Assembly (NCBI GenBank): GCA_030407085.1
Contig: CM059585.1
Coordinates: forward strand, 109,109,501-109,173,500
DNA: 64,000 nucleotides
Direction: 5' to 3'
From: Trichopria drosophilae
Lineage: Eukaryota; Arthropoda; Insecta; Hymenoptera; Diapriidae
The notes beneath the pieces were generated by a model. That model was given only the letters and a program-made list of their open reading frames with translations, ran no database searches and was not told the origin of the DNA. The stretch's first letter is position 1. Each line of letters begins with the position of its first letter. Of the stretch, positions 46,566 to 58,089 are shown piece by piece. The translations under genes and the position numbers were made by a program.

Positions 46566-46586
46566 ATCTTTCTGTTACAGGTGAGT
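46566..46586 (+). promoter_or_regulatory. Candidate recursive splice (ratchet) site
   Basis: The sequence atctttctgttacag|gtgagt joins a 3' splice site (pyrimidine-rich tract and CAG) directly to a strong 5' splice site (GTGAGT). This matches the zero-nucleotide-exon ratchet signal known from long fly introns. The junction is at 46580/46581. Alternatively it is the donor of an unrecognised exon ending at 46580 (an open 60-codon frame spans it). Confidence 0.35.
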
Positions 46587-47751
46587 GAACTATATACTAT
46601 GCATTTCGAGTGATAATGGTATGTACCACCATCTGTATTCTCTACAATATATGACATGCAACAAATATGCATTGTGGGCCTTTTATTTCTAAGTAATATT
46701 TATTGTATAACTATGCAGTCCTACAGGAGGCCACTGTCAGTAATGCGACGTTAAAAAGTAGGATGTTCAATACCTCTTTAAGTGATACGAACTACTACCT
46801 TCAGTTGACTTAATTCATTAATTTTTAACTAATTACATTTAAAATTTCGAAGTGCATGTATAACATACATAATAAATCATTTTAAGACACATCACTCTTT
46901 TATTTGGTTTATTATTGTAAACTATACTTACAAAAACTCGTTAAAAATATATATAATACGTATTCGCTTAGTATTTCCCATCTGTTTGGATTTATACTGA
47001 ATGTGATAACCGCCCACTTGCGTTAAGTCGCGTTAAATCGGTGGTGTGCAACTAAAAATTATAATTACAAATCGTAGCAATATTTGAATATTTAAATGAC
47101 TTTTACTTATAAACTACATCAATACCGTCTATATTTTGTAAATTTTAGTATTTCTGAATGCACTAGAAAACGTTTAATGAAAAAAATTTTTTAATTTCAA
47201 GCAAAAAGATAAGTATCTGCGGCTCCGTTTTGCGAAAAGCTTTTAAAAATAACATAATATTACTGGATGGGATTATGTTAATACCCGATATTAGTATTTT
47301 CATAACTTATTGAAAAATTTTGCAACTATGAAAAATACTCGTCTAAATCATCAGTCACTTTTCCACGCTAGATAAAACAATTAAACATTCATTTCTTTAA
47401 AAAAATTCTTGTAAATAAGAAATGTTTCTATATTAAACTAAAAAATGGACGTAGTTTGGAATTAGAAGAATTTTAATTTCATTTTTTGGAACCAACAGAG
47501 CCAAGATAATTTAAGAATATAAAACGTGCTAAAAGACGTTTTTGTATTGTTTTACAATAAAAATTAGAATACCGTACTAAATATATAAAATACAGATACC
47601 TTACTAAAATAAAACAAACACATTTTGACTGATTTCAGTGAATTTTCTAACCAAAAATAATTTATTTGCAACAATGTGCAAAAGCTATCAAACGGGTATT
47701 TTTATCCAATTTTCAAACAATAAAATTGTCAGAATTGAACTATTTTTGTAG
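46587..47751. other. AT-rich non-coding DNA
   Basis: No feature was recognised besides the adjoining splice-like signals. Confidence 0.4.
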
Positions 47752-47860
47752 AGAGTTACATGAAATTGAAGTGAACATTTGTTATGTTTGCCTATGGATA
47801 CATGAGCGTATTGGAAATCTAATTACCCCTAAGAGTTTGGGAAGTAGAACATTAAAAGAG
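47752..47860 (+). CDS. Weak candidate internal exon, function unknown
   Basis: A 109-bp stretch within the longest plus-strand frame of this AT-rich region (47666-48037, 123 codons). It is preceded by ctatttttgtag (acceptor-like) and followed by gag|gtaggt (good donor). The frame reads ...CRELHEIEVNICYVCLWIHE, with a CYVC pair; I do not recognise a domain. About one frame this long is expected by chance in 64 kb of such composition, so support rests only on the splice-like ends. No neighbouring exon was found. Confidence 0.15.
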
Positions 47861-48560
47861 GTAGGTACATTGAATGTCATTCAACGTCCAAAATTAAAAG
47901 AGTTATTCCGACCAGGTTCTCATAAGAATTACAATAGCAATTTAAGATCCAAGGTTATATTAATTTCAAACATAATTACACACAGACAAAATATTTACGT
48001 AGTAAAAGATGATAGATATTGTTCCGCTATTTTCTAATACTTAAATATCCAACCATTTACATAACCTCCTATGTAAGTTTTTATAATTGAATAGTCACTT
48101 TAAATATTCCTGAGTAGTTAAATAGATGTAATAAACTTGCTTATATAGCTTATATAAGAAATTACATTCTTTTCATAATGAAAATAGTTATCGTATGGTA
48201 CTCTTTGCATTCTGGTTTTTAACTAATTTTCACACTGTTAATTCTACTATTATTATATGTTACAAGCTCTTTAACCTTTTCTTCCATGGATCTATTAATC
48301 ATTTTTTTCTCTCTGTATACGCATGAACTACATGTAATATTACAAAACAATCACGAAACCTGTCATCGGTTTTTAAAATTCAAAACGATACAACACATCC
48401 AATAGGGCCCCCGAATTTATAAAAATTGTGGTCGAAATAAAATATGAAAATAAGTACATGCAGTAATAGAAATCAACGAAAATATTTCTAATGTATATCA
48501 AATGAAATATATGTTCTTTTACAATATTAGACGCTACCATCTGAAACGGAAATAGTATTT
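47861..48560. other. AT-rich non-coding DNA
   Basis: No feature was recognised. Confidence 0.4.
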
Positions 48561-48561
48561 T

Positions 48562-48619
48562 ACGATACAAGGCCGTAAAACCAGATTTTTACGATACAAG
48601 GCCGTAAAACCAGATTTTT
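48562..48619 (+). repeat. 29-bp tandem duplication
   Basis: The 29-bp unit (acgatacaaggccgtaaaac...gattttt) is present twice in perfect tandem (48562-48590, 48591-48619), followed by a partial, changed third unit (acgatcgcatgggccg). The zero divergence indicates a recent duplication or a polymorphic minisatellite. Confidence 0.9.
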
Positions 48620-48890
48620 ACGATCGCATGGGCCGAAAAATCTTACGGCCGTGTGTGAAACATTATTTTTCGGTACTGAAATCTGTAAAAATTCGATTTC
48701 ACGGACTGCAGTTAGCCCGTATGCGTAAAATTTCGTTTTACGGACTAAAAATAGGAGGTAAAAACGGATTTTGCGGCTATAGGACCAAAAAGAAATTTAT
48801 ATGTACTTCAAAATGACCCATGCAGAAAAACTGGGCCCGATAGGGACCCATCTAGATTTCCCCGGTCCCAATCCGGCCATAGTCTGACTT
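48620..48890. repeat. Probable dispersed repeat with cgta/ttacgg words
   Basis: Recurring gtaaaatttcg, ttttacggac, cgtaaaatt, aaaacggattttgcgg words in both orientations, ending in gggcccgatagggacccatc and ccccggtcccaatccggcca. It looks like a decayed element including the tandem duplication at its left end. No ends could be defined. Confidence 0.4.
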
Positions 48891-49019
48891 GTAACGCTCA
48901 TACCAATAAATACCAAACTGGTGAAGAACATAACTGACTGAGACTATACTAGTCAGTATTTTACGAAATTAATTGTAGTGTTATTTGAAAAACTAACTTT
49001 TTTTACATTTAATTTCGTA

Positions 49020-49770
49020 AAAGGTTTGTTAAGAATTGTTTATGCGCATCCCACTTTTTAGCATTGCCGGAAACCCAGCCAGAGTCCGCGCCATTTCTTT
49101 AAATGGGCCGCCTGTATGGACCAGGCTAGTATATTGGTTAAACTGGGAGAATTCAACACGGGAAGTAGTAAGAAAAAACGCATGAAAGCATGTCACGAAG
49201 TTAACATTTTTTAACAATAACTTTAAATAAAGACACGAACTTTATATGTCCGGTCATTGGAAACGGATATTTTCAACTAACTTTCGTAGTCGACGAGCCC
49301 AATAGGTAAGTTCGAACGAAATGTTGCACCTTGAAAGGTAGAGGAACGATAGTCGTATCTCTTATCTTGGGCGCATGTAGGACGCACTCGCACACTCCAC
49401 GGAAAACCCGTAAGCTTTTACACATTTCACCGCAATTAATGAAACCGTACGCGTAAATACACGATCGGAGCTTCAAGTGTGCACACGTACACGTCCGTAG
49501 ACATGTGTCGGTACGATTGCGTTGGCGGCTTAATTCAATTTCCCGGATCTTTGCCGTGCATTGACCACGGCATGACGCCGGGACGGCTTTTACGACCGGC
49601 GATATATGCCAGACCCGAGTGTGTACACATACACGTGACCGAGTCAATATAGCGGGGCGTGCATGAACTTTTATTGGCCCGGAATGCGCGTGTCGAGTTT
49701 GACTCACACCTCTTGCATTTTTAGAGGTACGTGTACAACCACACGGAAATTTGAAAATCGTGTTTGTTCT
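49020..49770. other. GC-richer non-coding block
   Basis: It contains the longest frame in the window (minus, 49273-49707, 144 codons), whose translation is a cysteine/arginine/histidine-rich string without any recognisable domain. Its length is explained by low local AT content. Candidate regulatory or ancestral non-coding DNA. Confidence 0.35.
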
Positions 49771-50140
49771 GTGACGATTGGCAGCGCGTGTTGTGAAATT
49801 GTCGCCTCGACATTCAGACTAATCTAAATGTGTCACCCGCATGAAATAGGTGACTTGTTTCTTGGGCAGACTTCCAGACGAATAAATTGGACACGTTGGA
49901 TAGGTCAAGTTGATTAGGGAGGTCAGTCTTGGTGAAAGACAGCATTTGTTTTCGGCATGACAATTGAAAATAAAATATTGGTTAGCTATTGGAAGATTGT
50001 TTTGTAAATTCCATGTCCAGGCAAGGAGGAGAACAAAAAACAAACATACGGACTCGACGCTAGGAAATCCGCTTTCTACGATCAGACCACGGCGACAATA
50101 AAACACAAAATCAATTTTCTAAGAATAGTCATTGTTACAT
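49771..50140. other. Non-coding DNA
   Basis: No feature was recognised. The 95-codon minus frame at 49819-50106 lacks a domain. Confidence 0.35.
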
Positions 50141-51310
50141 TTCCGCAGTTGTTTTATAGTAACTCTCACCGTGGCCGACGAAAGTCCATTGAAAGTCGTC
50201 GAAGTATCGCACGTTAGTCCCAGTACATAATTAAAGTCTCGTAATTTCTATTCACCGGCGAAATCGCGGTCTCCAGTAAGCACCGATCACGTTCCATCGT
50301 CATCAAGTCCAAGCGATCGATCGTCCCGACGTTCGAGATGGAGAAACTACTGGGAAATCTCGTTAAGCGAAATGCGTAATGGCAACAGTAATGGTCGTGC
50401 TTAATAGAACGTCGCTGGTAATTTACACGTGACACTGCACCGCCAGTTTCTTGCCTAGCTTCTCTAGCCGTGAAATAATATAAATGCGTATAACACATAT
50501 TTTGACATTGATGTCTGAAAGGTGGTAAATTACCCTTTTCCTCCAGAGAATCGTAAATTTGTGCACTACCGTTAGTTCTTTCGAGTCTGTTAAAAAAGTA
50601 AGCATGTGCAATTCTTGTCCGTTATTAGAATATTCTGGACCCATTCGTAAAATGCCACGAACGATATCAATTTATAGCATAAAATTTCCTCACAAGAATT
50701 TCAGGTGTAGATAAATTGTTATAATCGTAGCACATGATAAGGCAACCGGATTCCCATAACCCATCAATAGGATGCTGAAACGGAGATCATCGGAGGTTGC
50801 AGCAGGTGAACAATCCAAGATAATGAGCATAATGACGAATACCTTCGTGAATTTTCAGTGGTTTACATCACAAAGTCATACATATATCCGACATCATCCT
50901 TGGTAGGAATGGAGAGGAAGGAAAGGCAATCGTCGCTGATGGAGACGTGTCAGGGAATATTAACCGGGGAATATATACCTCACATCGAGAGATTCAGCTG
51001 ATATTGTTAATAACAATCTCGTTGGTATCTAACGGGTAGATCTGAAAGAAGTCGTGGTAACGGGGTTAGTTTGGTACCGCTACGACTTAGAGCCGATATC
51101 AATCTGGCGAAGCCCAGAAGGTCTGGCATGGGCTTCGAACGTGCCCGCGGCTCTGAAACGGTTGCACTATGACGTAACGAAATATTTATCATTGTTCTTA
51201 TTACCAACAGTCCGCATCGCGTACGCAGCCTCCACGACTGAGTGTAATTATAAACGTAATTGTGATTTTATCAGTATGACACGGTGAAAAATGATGGCGC
51301 GTGTTATTCC
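50141..51310. other. GC-richer non-coding block, candidate regulatory
   Basis: More than 1 kb of complex sequence with gcgatcgatcgt (about 50315) and few repeats. Opposed short frames (51007-51207 minus, 51054-51287 plus) are shadows of each other, and neither has a domain. Confidence 0.4.
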
Positions 51311-51660
51311 TTTTTTTCCCTCGGAGAATATAAGGGAATCAGATAAGTTCGTGGAGTAATATGTGCATGGGTCTATATTCGGAGTCGTTTCGGAACTAAT
51401 GAAGCCTTTGAACCCATTTATCGGAATTTACGAATCATATCGACTATTTTTGTAGTTAATTTACTTTTACTTTCATTGATAAATTGATTGATCAAAAGAT
51501 TTTCACAAATCTATAAAAGCATTATTTTCTATGACGTCAATGCGAAAAATCTTAATTTTTAACAGTAAGGTCTGATAAACTAGTTGAGGTATTAATTTAG
51601 ACATTTCACGATAAAGCAAGAACAAACCTATTAATATCATTAGCCAAATATTCTATAGCA
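51311..51660. other. Non-coding DNA
   Basis: Nothing was recognised. Confidence 0.4.
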
Positions 51661-51790
51661 TCTTCGATGGAGTAACATGAAGATATATCTTACTTTAGTC
51701 GAAATTATTAAGAGACTAAAAATGAAGGACACAGGATAAATAATAATACATTCAGGATTGCGGATCGAAAACAACAGAAGAAAAAATTAT
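51661..51790 (+). repeat. Local direct repeat, left copy
   Basis: gaagatatatcttactttag, tcgaaattattaagag, aaatgaagga, ataaataataatacattcag and gaaaacaacagaagaaaaa recur in order at 52328-52485. The right copy has about 30 extra bases in the middle. The pair encloses the array block at 51820-52140. Confidence 0.8.
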
Positions 51791-51819
51791 AGTCCAAATT
51801 GCTTAACTGGTATACTAAA

Positions 51820-52320
51820 ATTCATTGGATCACTGAATCTGAATCTGCTATGAAGATGACAAAATTCCAAATGGTGAATCCACAATGGCTGCTGTTCGTT
51901 TGCTACATATCTTAACTTACACAGTTCTTAATAGATTTGCATGAAACCTGGCATTCTAAAGCTTATTAGGTCACTGAGTCCGAATGTGCTGTCAAAATAT
52001 TAAAATTCAAAATGACGGATATAATATGGCTGCGGTAAATTTGCTACAAGTCTAAAAATGTTACGGTTACTGCTTATGACTTTAACATAAATATTGTAAA
52101 ATTCAAAATGGAAGATAGAATACAGGATTTAAAAGTTTAATAAATTCATTCCATTGCCACTAATATAATAATAAATACAAGTAATATTTGTAATATACTA
52201 TTCTAACAATTTTAAAGTGTCCCCCACTTCCAATAAAAGTATTATTTTTATGGATATTTTTTCATTTTTCATATGTCTGTCTCTACTTTCCATCTCTTTC
52301 TCAGATGTCCAGCGTTTGCC
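51820..52320 (+). repeat. 141-bp-unit repeat block 1 (old copy)
   Basis: About two and a half diverged units: ttaggtcactgagtccgaat, tgctgtcaaaatatt, aaaattcaaaatgacgga, atatggctgcggtaaattt. The tail (taaattcattccattgcc, tttttcatttttcat, tttccatctctttctcag) matches the tail of block 3 at about 54910-55130, showing the arrays belong to a longer repeat. Confidence 0.75.
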
Positions 52321-52327
52321 TTCGTAA

Positions 52328-52490
52328 AATGAAGATAGAACCTACTTTAGTCGAAATTATTAAGAGCTTATAAATGAAGGATTCCATCAATGTCAGGGCA
52401 AAAAAAGAAACCGAAGGAATGTAAACAGGAGATAAATAATAATCCATTCAGGTTAGCGGATCGCGAAAACAACAGAAGAAAAAGGAACAG
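52328..52490 (+). repeat. Local direct repeat, right copy
   Basis: Partner of 51661-51790, with an internal insertion (about 52381-52420). The flanking position suggests that the block between them arrived together with, or caused, a duplication of this segment. Confidence 0.8.
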
Positions 52491-53060
52491 GACAAAAATG
52501 AGGAGTCGCCGTGATGTTTGGACCAGCGAAGCGTGAAGCGATTGTTCGACAACACCCTTATGAATCGTGCTTAGGCTCTCCGGACTGGCCAGTAAATCAG
52601 AATTAGCTTCGCGGGCTTTCACCGGCGCGACGCAGCGTTCCGTTTACATCAGCCATGTCTCCTTCATTTCTTTTCCAATGTTATTCTAGTTTCTCCTGTC
52701 CAGGGCCTGTGGCCACCATTGTCGTGGAAATTAGAATTACGGACACGACACATTCGGCCACAATTATTCCGGGCGTTACGCATAAATCATCAATGACTGA
52801 CATACGTGTAACAGATAAATCGAAGAAAGCGGGCGTCATATCGCATGAAATATTTCGCTTCTTAAAATCTTGATTTTAATTAAGTACCTGCGACGCCCAG
52901 ATTTATATCGATCGCCATTGTTGAAATAAAAGACAGGAAAACCGTTACGATTATTCGACATGGCGTGCAATAATGATATTTTTGCGGATATTGAATGCGT
53001 TTAGTTGAAGTTGATATTATCTATTGCTTTCCCAAGCTTCCTTCAGCAGAGTTATTCGTT
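52491..53060. other. GC-richer non-coding block
   Basis: Complex sequence without a domain-bearing frame. The 84-codon minus frame at 52368-52622 overlaps the direct repeat and is spurious. Candidate regulatory DNA. Confidence 0.35.
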
Positions 53061-53600
53061 CGGTGAATGGCTTATTTTTTATTGACATTTTTTATTTGCC
53101 GATGAGGTATGTTCTACGTTTCCAGCATTTTTTCACTCAGAGAATGAACAAAATATATATAAAACCGTAAGTTAGCAACCCGTGTGATGTTTAAATGGTA
53201 TTGTTAAAGTACCAACCATTTAAGAATGTCTGCAGTTAATGGACATTGATTCAGCAGTCGAGATATCAAATTCTGAATCTAATCAGATTAACGATATTTT
53301 ATTTATTTAGATCGGGAAAACTGTCGATTGTTAGGAAGCTTAATCCATGATGAACGTTTATCTAATGGTCACTTATTTGTCCTTCTTTGTTATCCCGCAC
53401 ATTTTTATCTAATTTGTGTCTTACATCAAAATATAAATTTTCTTTTTTACAAATTGAAATTATGATCATGATATATAAGGAGAACACTTATCACTAAAAG
53501 TGGCCTCAAGAGCATCTTCAAAAAGATATTGAATATTTTTTTTAATAACATGTGGTCAAAGTCACAAAACTTTTAAAGAAACCCAATTTCTACTATTACT
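53061..53600. other. AT-rich non-coding DNA
   Basis: No feature was recognised. Confidence 0.4.
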
Positions 53601-53609
53601 TTTAGTGTA

Positions 53610-53900
53610 TTTTGCAATAACTTTTACAATTTTTAATACATTTGCATGAAACTTGGTCTACCCCGATTTCTTGGATTACTGAATACAAATTAGTTGTAAA
53701 AATAGCATAGTTCAAAATGACGAATTCAATATATCTGCTGCAAATTTGCTGCATTTCATAAACTTCCTATTTCGTAATAAATTTGCATAAAATTTGTTAT
53801 ATCATACTTGTTTGGGCTATTGAATCCGAATCTGTCCAAATAGTAAAATTCTGAAACTAGAATCCAATATGGCTGCTCTCGCACATCATGTTAACTATAT
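53610..53900 (+). repeat. 141-bp-unit repeat block 2 (most diverged)
   Basis: Two degraded units: atttgcatgaaacttggtct, ttggattactgaatac, caaaatgacgaattcaatat, tttgctgcatttcataa, then ttgaatccgaatctgtcc and gaatccaatatggctgc. Confidence 0.7.
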
Positions 53901-54239
53901 TCAGTAGAATTTATGTAATATGCAAAAAGGTTCTGACCACATAATAATAAAATTAAAAAAAAATCAAACCTTAGGGCACTCTCACACAGTTTTGGAGAAA
54001 CATCCTATAACATTCAAGATTACAGTTAATGCAGATTAAGTGGAATGACAAAAATTATTTGCATCTGTGTCTGTAATTTCTTAAAACCTTACGTTTCCAT
54101 ATTATTGGAGAGTAATCTCATCTCAAAAGAGTGCCGATCTCCAACAATCATACTCGTCGGAGATCGGTATTTCTCCTGAAATTTTTAATATGACATGCGG
54201 GGGGTTTTATAGTGCACGGCACTGTAAAAATTTTAAACA

Positions 54240-54910
54240 CTCATGTAGTTTCGGAACATATATGTACATTTGCAATAACTTCCAGTATTTTTCGAAAATT
54301 TGCATGATACTTGGTTTGCCAAACATTTTTAGGTTACTGACGGCTGTAAATTTGATACATTTCATAACTATCACAGTTTTTAATAGATTTGCATGAAACT
54401 TGGATTACTAAAGTTTATTGAGTCACTGAATATAAATCTGCTAACAAAATGGTAAAATTCAAAATGGCGGGTCCAATATTGCGGTTGTGAATTTGATCCA
54501 TTTCGTAACTTTCATAATTTTTAATAGATTTTCATGAAACTTTGTATACTTAAGTTTATTGGGGCACTGAATCTAAATCTGCTGACAAAATAGTAAAATT
54601 TAGAATGGCGGGTCCAATATGGCGGCTGTAAATTTGATACATTTCGTAACTTTCACAGTTTTTAACAGATTTTCATGAAACTTGGTATACTAAAGTTTAT
54701 TAGGTAACTGAATCTGAATTTGCTAACAAAATGATAAAATTTAAAATGGTGGCTCCAATATGGCTGCGGTAAATTTAGTACACGTCCTAAGTATCACGAT
54801 ATACCATTAAATGTGCATGATTAGGATTACTCCCTTTCTTTCGGTTACTGATCACGACTTTAACATAAAGATCATAAAATTCTACATGGTGACTGAAATA
54901 TAGTCCCGAA
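54240..54910 (+). repeat. 141-bp-unit repeat block 3
   Basis: Successive units start at 54360, 54501 and 54642 (tttcrtaactwtcac), exactly 141 bp apart. A partly deleted unit precedes them and a decayed fourth unit starts at 54783. Each unit runs: tttcgtaactttcac, tttttaatagatt, catgaaacttggtatac, tcactgaatctgaatctg, aaaatggcgggtccaatatg, gtaaatttgata. Frames through it (54190-54396) are not genes. Confidence 0.9.
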
Positions 54911-55380
54911 AATGTACTAAATTCATACCACTGCCCTTAAATATTAGTAATTTTTATAACATACTATACTACGTTCTAGTATTCATCGACGATTCTTATT
55001 CAAAAAATTGAACAGATTATTATTTATGCAAAGTAAAATAACAAAGTAATATTTTTAGGGACAGTTTCATTTTTCATTATTATATAACTCCCTTCCATCT
55101 CTTTCCTAGAGGTACTAACTTTTTCCTTCTATATGAGAAACTTCATTTAAAAATGGAACCCAATTTTCACCAGTCTTCGATATTTGAAGTACAGTTTGGT
55201 ACCACTTTTGTTGTTTTTTTTACAAAACCACTATCGCTGAGAAACTTTAAGAATACACAGAATTAAAGAAGATAGCGTTCACACGAAAGGACAAAATGTT
55301 CTCCATTTATAATCCTTACTCCAGATAAAATAGCGGTAAAAACTCCTTATTTGCCATCAAATATGGTTAACTTCCTCCTA
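54911..55380. repeat. Tail shared with block 1, then non-coding DNA
   Basis: 54900-55130 resembles 52120-52310 (ctaaattcataccactgcc, agtttcatttttcatt, cttccatctctttcctag). The rest is AT-rich with nothing recognised. Confidence 0.55.
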
Positions 55381-56010
55381 GAAAATTTCCGCCAGTTCCG
55401 AAACGCGCTGGTACGATCGAAAATGTACGTGTAATTTTTAATCAAATTCCTCGGTGATAAAATCAAACATTCTTGTACTGCATTCTAGTTGTAATGATTA
55501 AGAATCTTGGAGCATTGTCTATGATCGTGCGCGGCCAGTATTCCTTTGGATCTGATTAGAAATCGGCCAGACCGGTCTAATTTCCATAAATCCCTGGTGC
55601 GCCGATCTACATATACCTATAAGTCTACACATATATATATATATGTAGCGCAATCGTTATCGACTAAATCTTAAATCGGGCCTTATCAGTGAGCGCATGC
55701 ACTTGAAAAGTTCGTGGGATCTGGGCGTTGGAAAGGTCAAACCGGTCGTACGAGAAGGCTAAGTGCTACGCAAGCCGGTCGCGGCGGGCGGCCGCAGCTT
55801 GTGACCGGTTCAGGCAAAATCGTGGAGCTTTCACCGGAGGAAAGCTAGCCGACGGCCAAGGTGGCCGAGCACACCTTGAATCTCTCCGGGGCCTTATCGT
55901 TTGCGCACCTCGGAAGTGGGCTGACCCATCGTACCCGTTCCGCTCTCGTGTCCTGCCCGGGAACTTACACGCGCCGATGCTTCCGATCGTGTACACATTC
56001 GTGTATCTAC
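55381..56010. other. GC- and CpG-rich non-coding island
   Basis: 55725-56000 is among the most GC-rich DNA of the window (gccggtcgcggcgggcggcc). The two opposed frames of 123 and 102 codons across it are composition artefacts: they mirror each other and neither has a domain. A short (at)n run lies at 55629-55642. Promoter- or enhancer-like island, uncertain. Confidence 0.4.
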
Positions 56011-56189
56011 AAGAAGTTCCCCCTTTCCTTTCTTTTTTTTTCTGCAATGTAGAAGTCGTCAGAAATATACCCAACTTCTTACTTGTTCATTCTCAGTAAC
56101 GTTTTTATCAGTTTTTTGTATGGTTTGAGATTTTTTAATTTAACCCTATGAGCCATGAATGGTCTTAAACATGAATTTTTGTTGTATAG

Positions 56190-56370
56190 GTGTTTCCGAG
56201 GTCGCTGATTACAAATCCGTTAATTAGATAAATTTTAAAATGAAGGATCCAATATCGCAGGCCAAATAATAAAATTTCAATTAAAATGTACAGAACTCAG
56301 CATTTATAGATTTTTCTACAAATGTTTTGTAAAATTCGAAATGGTGGAATGAATATGGTAATTTTTTGTG
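56190..56370 (+). repeat. Dispersed ATGGCGG-family fragment
   Basis: gtgtttccgaggtcgctgat, acaaatccgttaatt, aaaatgaaggatccaatatc: same order of blocks as at 11700. Confidence 0.6.
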
Positions 56371-56710
56371 TTTTTGAGAGTTTAATTTGTTTCTTTAACT
56401 ACCAATACTTTTAAAAAATGAAATAAAAAATTATTGTTCATACAAATTTCATTGATTCTCTCAAGTTCGGTTCTCATTTTTTTTCACAAAAACACAAAAC
56501 TCGAAAAATTTGTCATCATTTATTTTTTTTTTTCATCATGACAATTGAAAATCTGCAGCAATTCTACTAAACAATTGAAATGACTCCAAAAGATTTAGAG
56601 TGATATATTATTTTCGTGTTATTTATTAACAAGAGGAAAATAACAATGGTATTATCTTCCACTAATAATTAATAAGTTAGCCAAACAACGGATAAACTAT
56701 AATATAGGTG

Positions 56711-56875
56711 CAGTAGAGTCCCAGTATATTTGCCCGGTCGGTTCCTCGCCTCCCCCTCCCGTCTCCTTACATTTGTCAAAAGAAGGGGAGCGTTGCTTCT
56801 CCCACTCTCCTTAATCGCGCTATGCTCATGACGTCACAACAGGCCCTTCCTGAGGCCGCAGCCCGCAAAGTCTGG
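56711..56875 (+). mobile_element. CAGTAGAGTCCC MITE, right end missing
   Basis: It begins CAGTAGAGTCCCAGTATATT, matching the left end of 20502-20751, and continues to the gccgcagcccgcaaagt block, where it stops abruptly. It keeps the TGACGTCA at 56829-56836. The right third with the second TIR is lost. Confidence 0.8.
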
Positions 56876-58079
56876 GCATCTGGGATGGAAACTTTTCGTA
56901 TTCTGTAGTTTAAAATTGTTTAGCAGTAATTCGTAAATTAAAGCAATGAAAAACTATTATTAAGAAACTTAGTAATTATTAATAAAGAAAAAGTAGCTGA
57001 AAATAAGTATGTTATCTACTGCGAGAACTTACTGAAATGGTCGCAGAACGGTTATATCAGATAGTTATTTAATTTCTAACACTTGGGGCGATTATCCGAT
57101 GTTATATAATTATATATGTAACGATATAACTGATTTTCCCGATATTCAACATTTCTCTGTCACATTTATCACAAATAAAACGGATACCATTAGAACGTTA
57201 TGAATTTAATCAAGTAATTAAAAGTAAAATTAATTTTCGAATGTAGCGAATCACAGATCCCAAGTAATGAAATATTTCTTGTTTTAAAATAACATTCATT
57301 TGTAATAAAATTACGGGATAAAATAACGGGAGGAATTGCGTAATTTTCGGTTTTAAATTCTAACTAAATAAATTTTTATATAATATCGTTTTTATTTCAT
57401 TCTCAGTACAAACTACTTATGAATTAAAATCGTTTAAACTTAAAAAATTGTGTCTTAAGTGATGATTGAACCGAGAATAACATAATTAATCACATGATTA
57501 AGCAACGTGATATTTCAAGTGTTGTAATTACAATAAGATGGTATGATTATGTAGACATTCATGTTTTCTTTATTTTTCCTATAAGTCCCAATATTTCTTT
57601 AGTTTAAAAAATGTTTAACCTACTTAATTTCGTACTAAATATTTTTACTTTTTTTATTTTTGTTGGGTAAGCAAATGCGAAATTAAAAATGGCATATTGA
57701 GACAACTGAAAAAATCATGTAAACGCCTACTTTAAAGTTATGTAGTAAATAAAAAATTTGACAGTAATTAAGTTACAACAGTGACATGCATTTCTTATGA
57801 AAAAGTATTGCAAGTCGTAGCATTACTACAAGTAAAAAATATTAAAAAGATCAAAATATCGGTAGTCATATTAGTTGACAAAATATTACTTTAGAACCAA
57901 AGGAAATCATTTTTTGTTTCTTTATGTGCAAGAATAATGATTACTTACATACATACATTAATATTTTAAACAAATTTTGTTATAGATTGATGCACAATAA
58001 ACTATATTATCAGGGGATATTTTATTAGAATAGTATAATGCACTAGTATTTGGTCAAACAAATTACAAATTAAATAAAT
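56876..58079. other. AT-rich non-coding DNA
   Basis: No gene was seen. Confidence 0.45.
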
Positions 58080-58089
58080 TAAATTTCTA

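Noticed and set aside
49273..49707. 144-codon minus-strand frame, the longest in the window
   Set aside because: It lies in a GC-richer block where stops are rarer; its translation is a Cys/Arg/His-rich string with no domain or splice-bounded structure, and nothing suggests a single-exon gene.
55728..56099. Opposed 123- and 102-codon frames in a GC-rich island
   Set aside because: The two frames mirror each other on opposite strands, as expected from base composition; neither shows a recognisable motif.
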